The translations under genes were made by a program, and so were the position numbers. 22,324 nucleotides of DNA from SIG588 sp045597045 (lineage in GTDB: Bacteria > Bacillota > Clostridia > Oscillospirales > Acutalibacteraceae), in assembly GCA_045597045.1 (NCBI GenBank), contig JAZODN010000135.1:1-22324 (forward strand). Direction: 5' to 3'. Shown in pieces: positions 15,162-22,324 of the stretch (position 1 is its first letter; each line of letters begins with the position of its first letter). The notes beneath the pieces were generated by a model. The model was not told where the DNA came from. It worked only from the letters and a program-made list of their open reading frames with translations, and searched no databases.

Positions 15162-16217
15162 TTATATGATCTCCACGGCGTTCTTATCGGGGAAGGGCGG
15201 ATATTCATCCTCCAGTGTATCCGAATACCAATACGCCACCGAGGAGATATCGTCCTGCAGCGGCAGATACCGCCCTTCGCTGCGCCATCCTAACGCCTGA
15301 ATGGTCACCTTAATGTTTTCCTTAAAATAGATCGGGTCGGTAATGTGCCAGCGATACATATTGAAATAACGCTGCGACGCATAGGTAGAATCGGTGCGCC
15401 GCACTTTATACATACCGGCATATGGCGTGGTGTATTCGCGGTATTCACCGTCGACGTCAAAATTGTATGCGCCGCAGAAATAGTCTTCGGTGCCTGTGCC
15501 GCAGACGGTGGGAAACGCCGTATCGCCGTCGAGATAGAATTTGATCTCTCCTTCGCCCCACCAACCGTTGTTTTTCGGACCCCAATGCAGATAGGTGCCG
15601 ACATAGTGTCCGTTTCCCTTCACATTGTCGAGAATCACATACGGCGTGGCATAGGGCAGCGGATTCACACGGCGGAACTGTGCATGGAAATAGAGCGTTT
15701 CGGGCGCCAGTTCCTTTTCTTCACAGTCGATCTGATAATACAACGCGCACTCCTTATCGCCGCGGTTTTCCACCTCCAAACGGAACGCAGAGAAATACGG
15801 CATTTCAAAATAACAATTCAAACCGCGTTTGGGATTCACACACATCGCCAGAGAGGAAAGCTGACGGTACTCACCGTAATCGGCGTTACAGAAGAAATCC
15901 GAAAGCGGCGCTTCCACCGCCGGGTTTTCGTACCCGTCAAAATAGATGCGCAAAATGAGCAAGCGTCCTTTGGCCGCCGAATCGGTCATCCAAATGTGTT
16001 TAATGGCACCCTGCCCGTGAATATCGGCGAGCACGGTGGTGGTATTTGGCTGCAGCACCAACAACGGGTTGATCTTCCACCCTTGTCCCAGTTCACGCGC
16101 CTGCCACGCACCGGTACCTTCGGTGGCCATGCCGCCGCTACCTTTTTTGCCTGTTAAATTTTCGGGAGAAACCGAAAAGGTGCGAATGTTCTTTTTTGTC
16201 GTCAAATTGTTTAACAT
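15162..16217 (-). CDS. Glycoside hydrolase family 172 (DUF2961) protein
   Basis: GH172 enzymes act on alpha-D-fructofuranosides and D-arabinofuranosides; the founding member makes and cleaves difructose dianhydride I. The 351-residue protein has the family core WWGEGEIKFYLDGD (220-233) and GTGTEDYFCGAY (240-251). By the family pattern the two catalytic glutamates would be E222 (WGE) and E244 (GTGTE). No signal peptide is seen, so it is likely cytoplasmic and works on an imported sugar. I use the ATG at 16217 because AGAGGTGA lies 5 bases upstream; the earlier in-frame GTG is part of that ribosome-binding site. It is divergent from an AraC-family regulator that probably controls it. The exact substrate cannot be told. 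Confidence 0.87.
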   Translation of the reverse strand: MLNNLTTKKNIRTFSVSPENLTGKKGSGGMATEGTGAWQARELGQGWKINPLLVLQPNTTTVLADIHGQGAIKHIWMTDSAAKGRLLILRIYFDGYENPAVEAPLSDFFCNADYGEYRQLSSLAMCVNPKRGLNCYFEMPYFSAFRLEVENRGDKECALYYQIDCEEKELAPETLYFHAQFRRVNPLPYATPYVILDNVKGNGHYVGTYLHWGPKNNGWWGEGEIKFYLDGDTAFPTVCGTGTEDYFCGAYNFDVDGEYREYTTPYAGMYKVRRTDSTYASQRYFNMYRWHITDPIYFKENIKVTIQALGWRSEGRYLPLQDDISSVAYWYSDTLEDEYPPFPDKNAVEII

Positions 16218-16231
16218 TTTTATCACCTCTA

Positions 16232-16260
16232 TTGCAATTTAACCACAAAAATGGTAAGAT
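16232..16260 (+). promoter_or_regulatory. Promoter of the second AraC-family gene
   Basis: On plus there is -35 TTGCAA (16232-16237), a 17-base spacer and -10 TAAGAT (16255-16260), giving a start near 16267, about 44 bases before the ATG. It overlaps the left arm of the inverted repeat at 16249-16294. Confidence 0.6.
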
Positions 16261-16294
16261 AGGTATGCTTTTTCTTGCTGTTTATTTACCATTT
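16249..16294. promoter_or_regulatory. Inverted repeat in the divergent GH172/araC region, candidate operator
   Basis: AAATGGTAA (16249-16257) and TTACCATTT (16286-16294) are exact inverted repeats 28 bases apart, within the 93-base gap between the two divergent genes. The left arm covers the -10 box of the AraC-family gene. A binding site pair for the regulator is plausible; AraC proteins often prefer direct repeats, so this is only a candidate. No strong promoter for the GH172 gene was found, as expected for an activator-dependent gene. Confidence 0.45.
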
Positions 16295-16310
16295 CTTGAC
16301 GAGGTGACGT

Positions 16311-17144
16311 ATGGAACTGCAACGTATAAATCCATATATCCGCCTGGCGATCCCCTCGGTGCTGGCGTGTGGCACGGTGATTCACCGCCGCATCATCTTC
16401 GACTATGAGCTGATCTATGTCGAAAGCGGTCGCTTCCGACTGGTGTATGACGGGGTGGATTACCCGTGCGAAGCGGGGCAGTTTCTGTTGTTGCGCCCGG
16501 GTATCTCGCACAGCTTCGAGGACATTGAAACTGCGCTTTCACAGCCGCACATCCATTTTGACTTGGTCTTCTCCTCGCGCAGCACACGCACCCCCATCTG
16601 CTTTCGCGACCGTGAAGAACTAAGCGAGGCCGAACGTGCGTTGATACAGGAAGATGCGTTTGCGGCTTTTCCCACCGTGCCGCACGTCACCTTCCAAGAA
16701 ACCGCACATGCAAAGGCGCTGTTTTACGACGTCGTGCAGGGCGCGTCCCTTTCTCCGCTGGAAAGAAAGGCGCGGTTTATGCGGCTGCTCGACGCCTTGA
16801 TCACCGACAATTTCGCCGCCGCCTTTTCCGATACGGCGAGCGAACACACCGTTGCACAGCAGCTGAAAGAATTTCTGGATGCCGGGCAGGGATATACCGC
16901 CTCGCTGGACGAACTGGAACAACAGTTCAACTACAGCAAATACCATTTGGAACGTGAATTTGTCAAAGCGTTCGGCGTATCGCTGATCGCCTATCGCAAC
17001 CGCGTGCGCATGGAACACGCGGCGCGTCTGTTAACATCTGCCTCGGTCAGCGCGGTCGCGGAAGAGCTTGGTTTCTCCTCGGTATACGTCTTTAGCCGTG
17101 CCTTCAAGCGGCATTTCGGCGTGCCGCCCTCGGCCATATCGTAA
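16311..17144 (+). CDS. AraC-family transcriptional regulator next to the GH172 gene
   Basis: The 277-residue protein has an N-terminal cupin domain (DYELIYVESGRFRLVYDGVD, 31-50; CEAGQFLLLRPGISHSF, 53-69) and a C-terminal DNA-binding domain with two helix-turn-helix motifs (LDELEQQFNYSKYHLEREF, 199-217; VSAVAEELGFSSVYVFSRAF, 246-265), ending FKRHFGVPPSAIS. The ATG at 16311 follows GAGGTGA. Divergence from the GH172 gene suggests it senses the sugar released or imported and activates that gene, perhaps with other genes elsewhere. It differs clearly from the AraC-family protein at 1012-1821. The ligand is unknown. Confidence 0.92.
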   Translation: MELQRINPYIRLAIPSVLACGTVIHRRIIFDYELIYVESGRFRLVYDGVDYPCEAGQFLLLRPGISHSFEDIETALSQPHIHFDLVFSSRSTRTPICFRDREELSEAERALIQEDAFAAFPTVPHVTFQETAHAKALFYDVVQGASLSPLERKARFMRLLDALITDNFAAAFSDTASEHTVAQQLKEFLDAGQGYTASLDELEQQFNYSKYHLEREFVKAFGVSLIAYRNRVRMEHAARLLTSASVSAVAEELGFSSVYVFSRAFKRHFGVPPSAIS

Positions 17145-17183
17145 AGGCGTCCGTTCGGCACACCGCGGCAGCCTCTTTCATAA

Positions 17184-17240
17184 AAAACCCCCTTTGTTGA
17201 CAGGATAACACGGTTATCGTTTGTCAACAAAGGGGGTTTT
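17184..17240. terminator. Very long nested palindrome, bidirectional terminator
   Basis: AAAACCCCCTTTGTTGACA (17184-17202) pairs perfectly over 19 bases with its complement at 17222-17240. Inside lies a second stem, GATAAC (17204-17209)/GTTATC (17213-17218), with a 3-base loop. On the minus strand the stem ends in six T, on the plus strand in four. It sits between the AraC-family gene and the convergent DUF4340 gene, so termination in both directions is the simplest role. The remaining gap (17145-17183, 17241-17310) shows nothing else. Confidence 0.8.
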
Positions 17241-17310
17241 GCTTACAGGCAAAACGCCGTATACCATCGGCCGACCTTACCGTTCAACGCGGCGAAGTGA
17301 CTCACGCCCG

Positions 17311-18957
17311 TTAAAAGCGATTGATCACATCGCGGCCATTGACATAGTTTTCGATCTGCTCGATCGCATCCAGCACGCGGCTGGCGGTCATTTTGTAGGT
17401 ATCGCCGCATTCCGTGCGCGCAATACACACGCTGCCGCTGTGTTCGTAAATATCCACCACGCGATCTTGCAGCTTGTCGTCCAGCGACTCCACACGCACC
17501 GAAAGCAGCGGCTCTCCTTGCGGTGCCGCCGGTGCGGCGCCGGTGCGATACAGTGTCATCAACACCTGATACAACACGCGGAATTCGCGGGTGCGCAGCA
17601 CCTGCCCGTTCAGCGTCACCGTCAGTTCCTCGTCCAGCGTTTCGCCTTCGGGATGGTGGGTGAACCGGAAGGCATACGTCTTGTCGCGCAAGGTGCAGGT
17701 GATGGAGCGCAGCGACACCAGATTGCGCAAGAACAAATAGGAATTGGTGAAATCGTGATACGTCTTTTCTGCCCACGGCACATACTCGGCGCTGATGCGA
17801 TAGATGACGTCACGGGTATCCGCCATCGCATAGTAACCGGTGCCGTCGGCCGTCTTTTTGCCAAGCTTAATCAAATGCAGCTGCTCGTTATAGTATCCCG
17901 ACTGCGTAACCTCGCCCTCCTCGTTGGTGGTAGAGGTAAACACACCAAGCTCGATCTTCGCAACAGACAGTGGATCGTCCAACCCGTATTCGGCCAGTTG
18001 ACCGTCCGTAGGATGCAGCACTATCGCCTCTTCGGCAAAGATCTCGGTCACGGCAAACACCTTCGTGGTAAGGTTACTGTCGGTCGGCTGCAAATACGGA
18101 GCCGTTAACACAAAATTGGTGTTTTCAAAATCGCTGCCATCCTGCGGCCCCTTCGGGCGCACGGTGGTGACCACGTGATCGCGCACCGCCCCGGTCAGCG
18201 AAAGTTCTTTGATCATAACGGTGCCGTTGACGTCTTCTTTGTTCACCGAGGGGGCGGCCACCACCGTTAAACTCACATAGGTTTCAGGCAGTTGCATCGC
18301 CTGCTGCACCAAGGTGTCCTCCACCACGTACACCGTGTTTTCCTCGTTCAGCCGCAGATAATAACCGCTTCCCACCGCCATGGCGGCAAAGGTCATGGTG
18401 ACATCGCTGCCATCGGCATACGCTACCTGCAATCGGGCGGCCGGATTGTCAAAACCGTACACCGCCATATCCGCAACGTCGGTGGCTGCCGTGTCCTTCG
18501 CCTTGACGTACATAAGCACATCCGCCAACGCCTCCACCGCCGACACATTCAAAGGCAGCGACTCCTCGCCGCGCAACTGCCACACCTTGTCGCTGTTCCG
18601 TTGCAGCGCATAGTTGTGCAGGGCCGTGGTGATCTCCACCGCTTGCACGGGGTTTTCCACCGCTTTCCCGTTGGCATCCACCCCTTTATTCAGCACCACC
18701 ACCGAGGTGTCGGGGGCGGTGGGGGGCGTTTCCGGCTCTTCGGAAGGGAACAGCACCGGCAGCGCAAACAGCGCACCCACCAACACCGCCACCGCCGCCA
18801 ACACACACACGAGCGTCACAGCACGGCGATGCTTTTTTGGCGTTTTCACCGCACGGGTGGCAGAGGCAGCAAACGCCTCGATATCCGAAAGCCCTTGTGC
18901 CTGCGGCGCTTCACGCTGCGGCTCTTCAGGGGGCAAATTTTGGTTTATATCGCTCAT
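17311..18957 (-). CDS. DUF4340 membrane-anchored protein of a Gld-like ABC system
   Basis: Function unknown. DUF4340 proteins are regularly encoded beside GldG-like ABC transport components, which is the case here. The 548-residue protein has a proline- and glutamate-rich cytoplasmic start, one membrane segment (about 45-69, VTLVCVLAAVAVLVGALFALPVLF region), and a large extracytoplasmic part made of repeated beta-rich units, each with patterns like YGFDNPAARLQVAYADGS and YGLDDPLSVAKIEL, typical of this family. The ATG at 18957 overlaps the stop of the GldG-like gene (ATGA), with AAGGAG upstream. It is the last gene of the operon; the palindrome at 17184-17240 lies beyond. There is no signal peptidase site, so it is an anchored, not secreted, protein. 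Confidence 0.82.
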   Translation of the reverse strand: MSDINQNLPPEEPQREAPQAQGLSDIEAFAASATRAVKTPKKHRRAVTLVCVLAAVAVLVGALFALPVLFPSEEPETPPTAPDTSVVVLNKGVDANGKAVENPVQAVEITTALHNYALQRNSDKVWQLRGEESLPLNVSAVEALADVLMYVKAKDTAATDVADMAVYGFDNPAARLQVAYADGSDVTMTFAAMAVGSGYYLRLNEENTVYVVEDTLVQQAMQLPETYVSLTVVAAPSVNKEDVNGTVMIKELSLTGAVRDHVVTTVRPKGPQDGSDFENTNFVLTAPYLQPTDSNLTTKVFAVTEIFAEEAIVLHPTDGQLAEYGLDDPLSVAKIELGVFTSTTNEEGEVTQSGYYNEQLHLIKLGKKTADGTGYYAMADTRDVIYRISAEYVPWAEKTYHDFTNSYLFLRNLVSLRSITCTLRDKTYAFRFTHHPEGETLDEELTVTLNGQVLRTREFRVLYQVLMTLYRTGAAPAAPQGEPLLSVRVESLDDKLQDRVVDIYEHSGSVCIARTECGDTYKMTASRVLDAIEQIENYVNGRDVINRF

Positions 18958-20522
18958 AAATGTCTCCTTCTGAGGAACAGCAGAATACCGATCAGCAAGG
19001 TCACCAACGGCAGACCGATGGTGAACACGCCAAGACCCAACACCCGCGCGGCACCCTCTTCGAAGCCGAGCAATTCACTTTCCAGCGAACGGCTGGAAAC
19101 GGTCACATTCACTTCCGCACCGGAAAGGGTGTGGAACACGTTCATAAACAACTTTTCGTTCTCGGCATTGCTGACATACGCACGCACACTGCTGTTCAGG
19201 AAATACGGGCTGCCGAACACCGCCGCGTAAGAATGCACCGTGATGCCCAGCGTGGGCGAGGGCACCTGCTTGTGTGCCACTGCCGCACCCACAATGGGGT
19301 ATGTTTCCGCATTGTAGGGAAGGGGTTCTTCGTTTTCGGCTTCCAAATCCTCCGGAATATCCGCCAGCTGCGCCGTGTCGCCAAAGGTAACCAACGGCAC
19401 GTTATAGAGCGAACGGTCGCTGTCGTTTTCTTTGTTCAGCACCAACTGCTGGTTGCGCAGGGTCAACACCTTTTTATCGGTCACGCCCTCGGAAAACTCC
19501 GAAGAGGGAATGTCGCCGTAGGGGCTGTAGTTATCCCCGTAAAAACTGACCGTTTCGCGGATCATGCGGTTCTCCACCGAAATGCCGTATTCTTCTTCGA
19601 TCAACTCATACAAATTCGGGCAGTTCGCGGTGTAGTTGGTAAACAGCACCAGATGGCGCGAATAGTCACCGTCCTGTTGTAGCCACGCATTGATCCGGGC
19701 GATTTCCTCTTTGCTGTAATCCACCGTCGGTGCCGGAATCACCAACGCAATGGCGTCCTCGCTGATGGTTTCGGAACGGGTCAGATCACAGGTCTCCACA
19801 TCGTAGGCGTTGTTTGCCAACACTTCGTTCAGATCGGCCACCGTGTTTTCGTCTTCACTGTGACCCACCAACATCACCACCGGCGCCAGGTTACCGGTCA
19901 CGCGCAGCAGGCAGCTCGCCACCGCACGGTCTACCAGCGATTCGGTCACCTGCGTCACCGGAATGTAGCCGTAATACAGCTCTTCCTGCGCGGTATACAG
20001 ATCCGTGGCAGCCAGCACGGCAGAACGGTCGCCGCAGAGGAACAAAACGGAATCCTCATCCACCTCGTATTTCGCATATTGCTTCACCAGCGTGGGGTTT
20101 GCGGCATAATCCACATACTTCACCGTCAACTTGCCGCCCGTTTTGGCCTGGCACTGACGCATCGTCTCGTAAAACTGGCGGTACACCGTGTTCAGTTTTT
20201 CGTCGCTGAACGCCGGCGTGCTGTAATGGGATTCGTTGCGGAACACCACCACTTGCACCTCGTCTTGTATATTCGCCAGGATCTTTTCGGTCTCGGCCGA
20301 TACCGTGTAGGTTTCGTCGGCGGTCAAATCCAGCGAAAGGGGAAAGCGGTTTTCCACCGCCGAGACCACCACGTTCAACAGCAGCACGGCCGCCACCACC
20401 GCGGCGGTCAGCGCGGTGGCTGCCGCGCCGTAACGCAAGCGGCGGTTCACGGGGCGCTTTTTCTTCGGCACGGGAGTGCCTTCCTGTGCGATCGTTTCGA
20501 CCGTCTTGTTTTCGTTATCCAT
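18954..20522 (-). CDS. GldG-like auxiliary component of an ABC transporter
   Basis: Related to GldG of the Bacteroidetes gliding transporter (PF09822-type extracytoplasmic domain). The 522 residues comprise a basic cytoplasmic start (KKKRPVNRRLR), an N-terminal membrane segment (about 32-55), a large external domain starting with SLDLTADETYTVSAETEKIL (63-82, the family hallmark on disulfide-free thioredoxin-like folds), VMLVGHSEDE (about 217-226), and a C-terminal membrane segment (about 494-517) ending in RRRHL. It has both anchors, like GldG. The ATG at 20522 is behind AAAGGAGGG and lies 21 bases after the permease stop; the next gene overlaps by 4 bases. The transported substrate is unknown. 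Confidence 0.82.
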   Translation of the reverse strand: MDNENKTVETIAQEGTPVPKKKRPVNRRLRYGAAATALTAAVVAAVLLLNVVVSAVENRFPLSLDLTADETYTVSAETEKILANIQDEVQVVVFRNESHYSTPAFSDEKLNTVYRQFYETMRQCQAKTGGKLTVKYVDYAANPTLVKQYAKYEVDEDSVLFLCGDRSAVLAATDLYTAQEELYYGYIPVTQVTESLVDRAVASCLLRVTGNLAPVVMLVGHSEDENTVADLNEVLANNAYDVETCDLTRSETISEDAIALVIPAPTVDYSKEEIARINAWLQQDGDYSRHLVLFTNYTANCPNLYELIEEEYGISVENRMIRETVSFYGDNYSPYGDIPSSEFSEGVTDKKVLTLRNQQLVLNKENDSDRSLYNVPLVTFGDTAQLADIPEDLEAENEEPLPYNAETYPIVGAAVAHKQVPSPTLGITVHSYAAVFGSPYFLNSSVRAYVSNAENEKLFMNVFHTLSGAEVNVTVSSRSLESELLGFEEGAARVLGLGVFTIGLPLVTLLIGILLFLRRRHL

Positions 20523-20543
20523 TTATCAAGGCCCTCCTTTCCG

Positions 20544-21254
20544 TCAACTCCATCTCTTGCGGTCGAGCGAACGAACCGTCAAGAAGATGAACAGCGCCTG
20601 CATACTCACAAAAAACACCACGTCGGCATAGTTCAAACTGCCGATGGTGAAGTTGTAATACCGACGGTACACCGACAAAAAGCTTACCGCTTCCACCAAC
20701 CACCGGCTGGAGGCAAAGGTGGAGGTAAGATCATCCACCGTAAGAAGCAAAAAGGAGGCGGCAAAGGTGGTGATGGCGCAAACAAACTGACTTTCGGTGA
20801 AACTGGAGATGAGCAGGCCGATGGAAATAACCAAACCGCCCACCAACAGCAAGCCGAGATAGTTGCCGAAGAACACCGACCAATCGGGCGACACCTTGAA
20901 GGCAATGACCACACCGTATAACAGGGTGACAGAAATGCCCAGCGCAAATACCGTCAGCGCGGCGAAAAACTTGCCCAGCGCAATGCCGGTCAAGCTGACA
21001 GGGGCAGTGAGCAGTGCCTGGTCGGTGCGCTGACGCTTTTCGTCACTGAACAGGCGCATGGAAAGCACCGGCAGCACGATAAACAGCGTAAGGATAAACA
21101 ACGGGTCGAACACACCGATCAACGAGGTGTCACCACCCGAAAGGTTTCCGGCATAAAACAAAAAACCGGAAAAACAAAACAGCATCGCCAACACCGCATA
21201 ACCAAGCGGCGTGGTGAAATAGGCGCGCATTTCACGCTTATACACGGCGCTCAT
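20544..21254 (-). CDS. ABC-2 type permease (GldF-like)
   Basis: A membrane subunit of an ABC exporter, 236 residues with about six hydrophobic segments (around 17-36, 48-66, 91-117, 128-150, 155-175, 210-226). The opening MSAVYKREMRAYFTTPLGY and the RLFSDEKRQRTDQALLTAPV stretch (67-86) are typical of the GldF/NosY group of ABC-2 permeases. Start and stop overlap its neighbours: its ATG overlaps the ATPase stop by 4 bases (ATGA), and the GldG-like gene begins 21 bases after its stop. It should form the channel for the ATPase below. Confidence 0.9.
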   Translation of the reverse strand: MSAVYKREMRAYFTTPLGYAVLAMLFCFSGFLFYAGNLSGGDTSLIGVFDPLFILTLFIVLPVLSMRLFSDEKRQRTDQALLTAPVSLTGIALGKFFAALTVFALGISVTLLYGVVIAFKVSPDWSVFFGNYLGLLLVGGLVISIGLLISSFTESQFVCAITTFAASFLLLTVDDLTSTFASSRWLVEAVSFLSVYRRYYNFTIGSLNYADVVFFVSMQALFIFLTVRSLDRKRWS

Positions 21255-22240
21255 ACAGCATCCCCCTTTGCGGCCTTGCGGCGTTCCTTCTTACGGGTGG
21301 GCAACAGCGGTTGCTCCCGTGTGAGTTCAATAAAGATCTCCTCCAGCGATTTTTCCATCGAGCGCAGCCCCACCAGCGGCCAATGGCGTTCGGCCAAACG
21401 GCGGAAGATCTCTTCACGCACATCCACGTCCTCTTTTGGCTCGATCACGTAATCGTGCATTCCCACCTCACGCTGACCAAGCGGCGTAACCTTTTTCACC
21501 CCGGGAATCGTGGCAAGCAACTGTGCCGTTTCGGTCGCAGGGCCCTTCACACGCGCGGTCAAACGGCGGTCATCCGAATAACTGCGCGAAAGTTCGGCCG
21601 CCGTGCTGTCGGCCACCACGTTGCCGCGGTGAATCACCACAATGCGGTCGCACACCGCTTCGATCTCGGACAGGATATGCGAGGAAAGGATAACCGTGTG
21701 ATGCCGCCCCAAACTTTTGATCAGCGTGCGGATCTCGATGATCTGATTGGGGTCCAGACCCACCGTCGGCTCGTCCAGCACCAACACGGGCGGATTGCCG
21801 ATCAGCGCCTGTGCAAATCCTACGCGCTGGCGGTATCCCTTCGAAAGGTTTTTGATAAGACGGGGGTACATTTCCTCAATCTTCAGAATGCGGCAGATCT
21901 CCGCAATGTGCTGTTCACGCGGAAGCGTGCATTTTTTCAGATCGTACATGAAATCCAAATATTCACGCACGGTCATATCCAGATACAGCGGCGGATGCTC
22001 CGGCAAATACCCAATGTTCGCCTTCGCCTCGTTGGGGGATTCCAGCACATCATACCCGTTGATGGATACACGGCCTTCACTGGCGGAAAGATACCCCGTT
22101 AAAATGTTCATCGTGGTGCTTTTGCCGGCACCGTTCGGCCCCAAGAAGCCAAGGATCTCTCCTTCGTGCACCTCAAAGCTGATATCGTTTACAGCCACAT
22201 GAGTGCCGTATCGCTTGGTGAGATGGTCTACTTTGATCAT
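21251..22240 (-). CDS. ABC transporter ATP-binding protein (GldA-like)
   Basis: Nucleotide-binding subunit powering the adjacent permease. The 329 residues have Walker A GPNGAGKST (34-42), signature LSKGYRQRV (132-140), Walker B VLVLDEPTVGLDP (152-164) and the switch histidine in ILSSHILSE (H188). At the Q-loop the sequence is IGYLPEHPPLYLDM (77-90), with Glu81 where most ABC ATPases have Gln; GldA proteins share this GYLPE pattern. A C-terminal extension of about 110 residues follows the catalytic domain. It is the first gene of the operon visible here. The ribosome-binding site is unusually far upstream, see the separate entry. Substrate unknown. Confidence 0.92.
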   Translation of the reverse strand: MIKVDHLTKRYGTHVAVNDISFEVHEGEILGFLGPNGAGKSTTMNILTGYLSASEGRVSINGYDVLESPNEAKANIGYLPEHPPLYLDMTVREYLDFMYDLKKCTLPREQHIAEICRILKIEEMYPRLIKNLSKGYRQRVGFAQALIGNPPVLVLDEPTVGLDPNQIIEIRTLIKSLGRHHTVILSSHILSEIEAVCDRIVVIHRGNVVADSTAAELSRSYSDDRRLTARVKGPATETAQLLATIPGVKKVTPLGQREVGMHDYVIEPKEDVDVREEIFRRLAERHWPLVGLRSMEKSLEEIFIELTREQPLLPTRKKERRKAAKGDAV

Positions 22241-22282
22241 ACGGCCATCGGACTGTCCGTTGGATGGACAGCCCCTCCTTTC
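22241..22282 (-). promoter_or_regulatory. Displaced ribosome-binding site with hairpin before the ATPase gene
   Basis: The only good Shine-Dalgarno sequence, AAAGGAGGGG, lies at 22282-22273, 34 bases from GGAGG to the ATG. Between them CTGTCC/GGACAG (22272-22267 and 22258-22253) can form a 6-bp hairpin with an 8-base loop, which would bring the site within about 14 bases of the start. There is no in-frame start codon nearer the site. The ATG at 22240 is kept because it begins the family-typical MIKVDHLTKRYG. Confidence 0.5.
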
Positions 22283-22304
22283 TTGCTTTCTTATCCGTTA
22301 CGGA

Positions 22305-22324
22305 CATATACGTATATATTATAA
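22305..22324 (-). promoter_or_regulatory. AT-only stretch at the window end, possible -10 region of the ABC operon
   Basis: The last 20 bases are almost purely A and T and include TATA-rich sequence on the minus strand at the right distance (about 65-85 bases) from the ATPase start. The -35 box would lie outside the window, so this is only a possibility. Confidence 0.3.

Noticed and set aside
1..22324. tRNA, rRNA, CRISPR arrays and insertion sequences
   Set aside because: I read the intergenic regions on both strands for T-loop and D-loop patterns, spaced direct repeats and transposase-like sequences and saw none.

Overview
The window looks like chromosomal DNA of a low-to-mid GC-shifted Firmicute, most likely a clostridium of the Oscillospiraceae/Ruminococcaceae kind. 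The reasons are the gene order mreB-mreC-mreD-mrdA-minD-mgsA (a clostridial cell-shape/min locus), the hisS-aspS pair, a clostridial-type HisRS with a cysteine-rich insert, strong AGGAGG ribosome-binding sites, near-consensus sigma-A promoters with 17-base spacers, and the start of rpsJ at the left edge. The taxon is an inference. I see no mobile element, CRISPR array, tRNA or rRNA.

Left edge (1-1011): the first 15 codons of rpsJ (ribosomal protein S10, GTG start at 46, minus strand) with a good promoter about 360 bases upstream. The intervening leader contains nested complementary segments that look like a real structured RNA. Positions 440-1011 hold no gene that I can support; they are rich in small hairpins and end with the terminator of the next operon.

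Main minus-strand block (12110 down to 1012): mreB, mreC, mreD, mrdA (PBP2), then, after a 118-base gap with its own promoter, minD, mgsA, hisS, aspS, icd and an AraC-family regulator. The first part is the elongasome (rod shape and lateral wall synthesis). The second combines a min-locus remnant with two aminoacyl-tRNA synthetases and isocitrate dehydrogenase. Two genes are odd: MinD stops before its usual membrane-targeting helix and has no minC or minE beside it, and the MgsA-like protein has Ser, Asn and Asn where the E. coli and B. subtilis enzymes have catalytic Asp, His and Asp.

Middle (12252-15155): a monocistronic pduL (acyl-CoA:phosphate acyltransferase) with its own promoter and terminator on the minus strand, divergent from a two-gene plus-strand unit, a family-4 uracil-DNA glycosylase translationally coupled (TAATG) to a short orphan peptide-binding lipoprotein.

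Sugar island (15162-17144): a GH172/DUF2961 glycosidase and an AraC-family regulator, divergently transcribed from a 93-base intergenic region that carries a promoter and an inverted repeat.

Right part (17311-22324): a four-gene, tightly overlapping minus-strand operon: ABC ATPase, ABC-2 permease, GldG-like protein and a DUF4340 protein. This resembles the GldA/GldF/GldG gliding-motility transporter of Bacteroidetes, but in a clostridial context its substrate is unknown. It is the best candidate here for an undescribed system, together with the rpsJ leader and the modified minD-mgsA pair.
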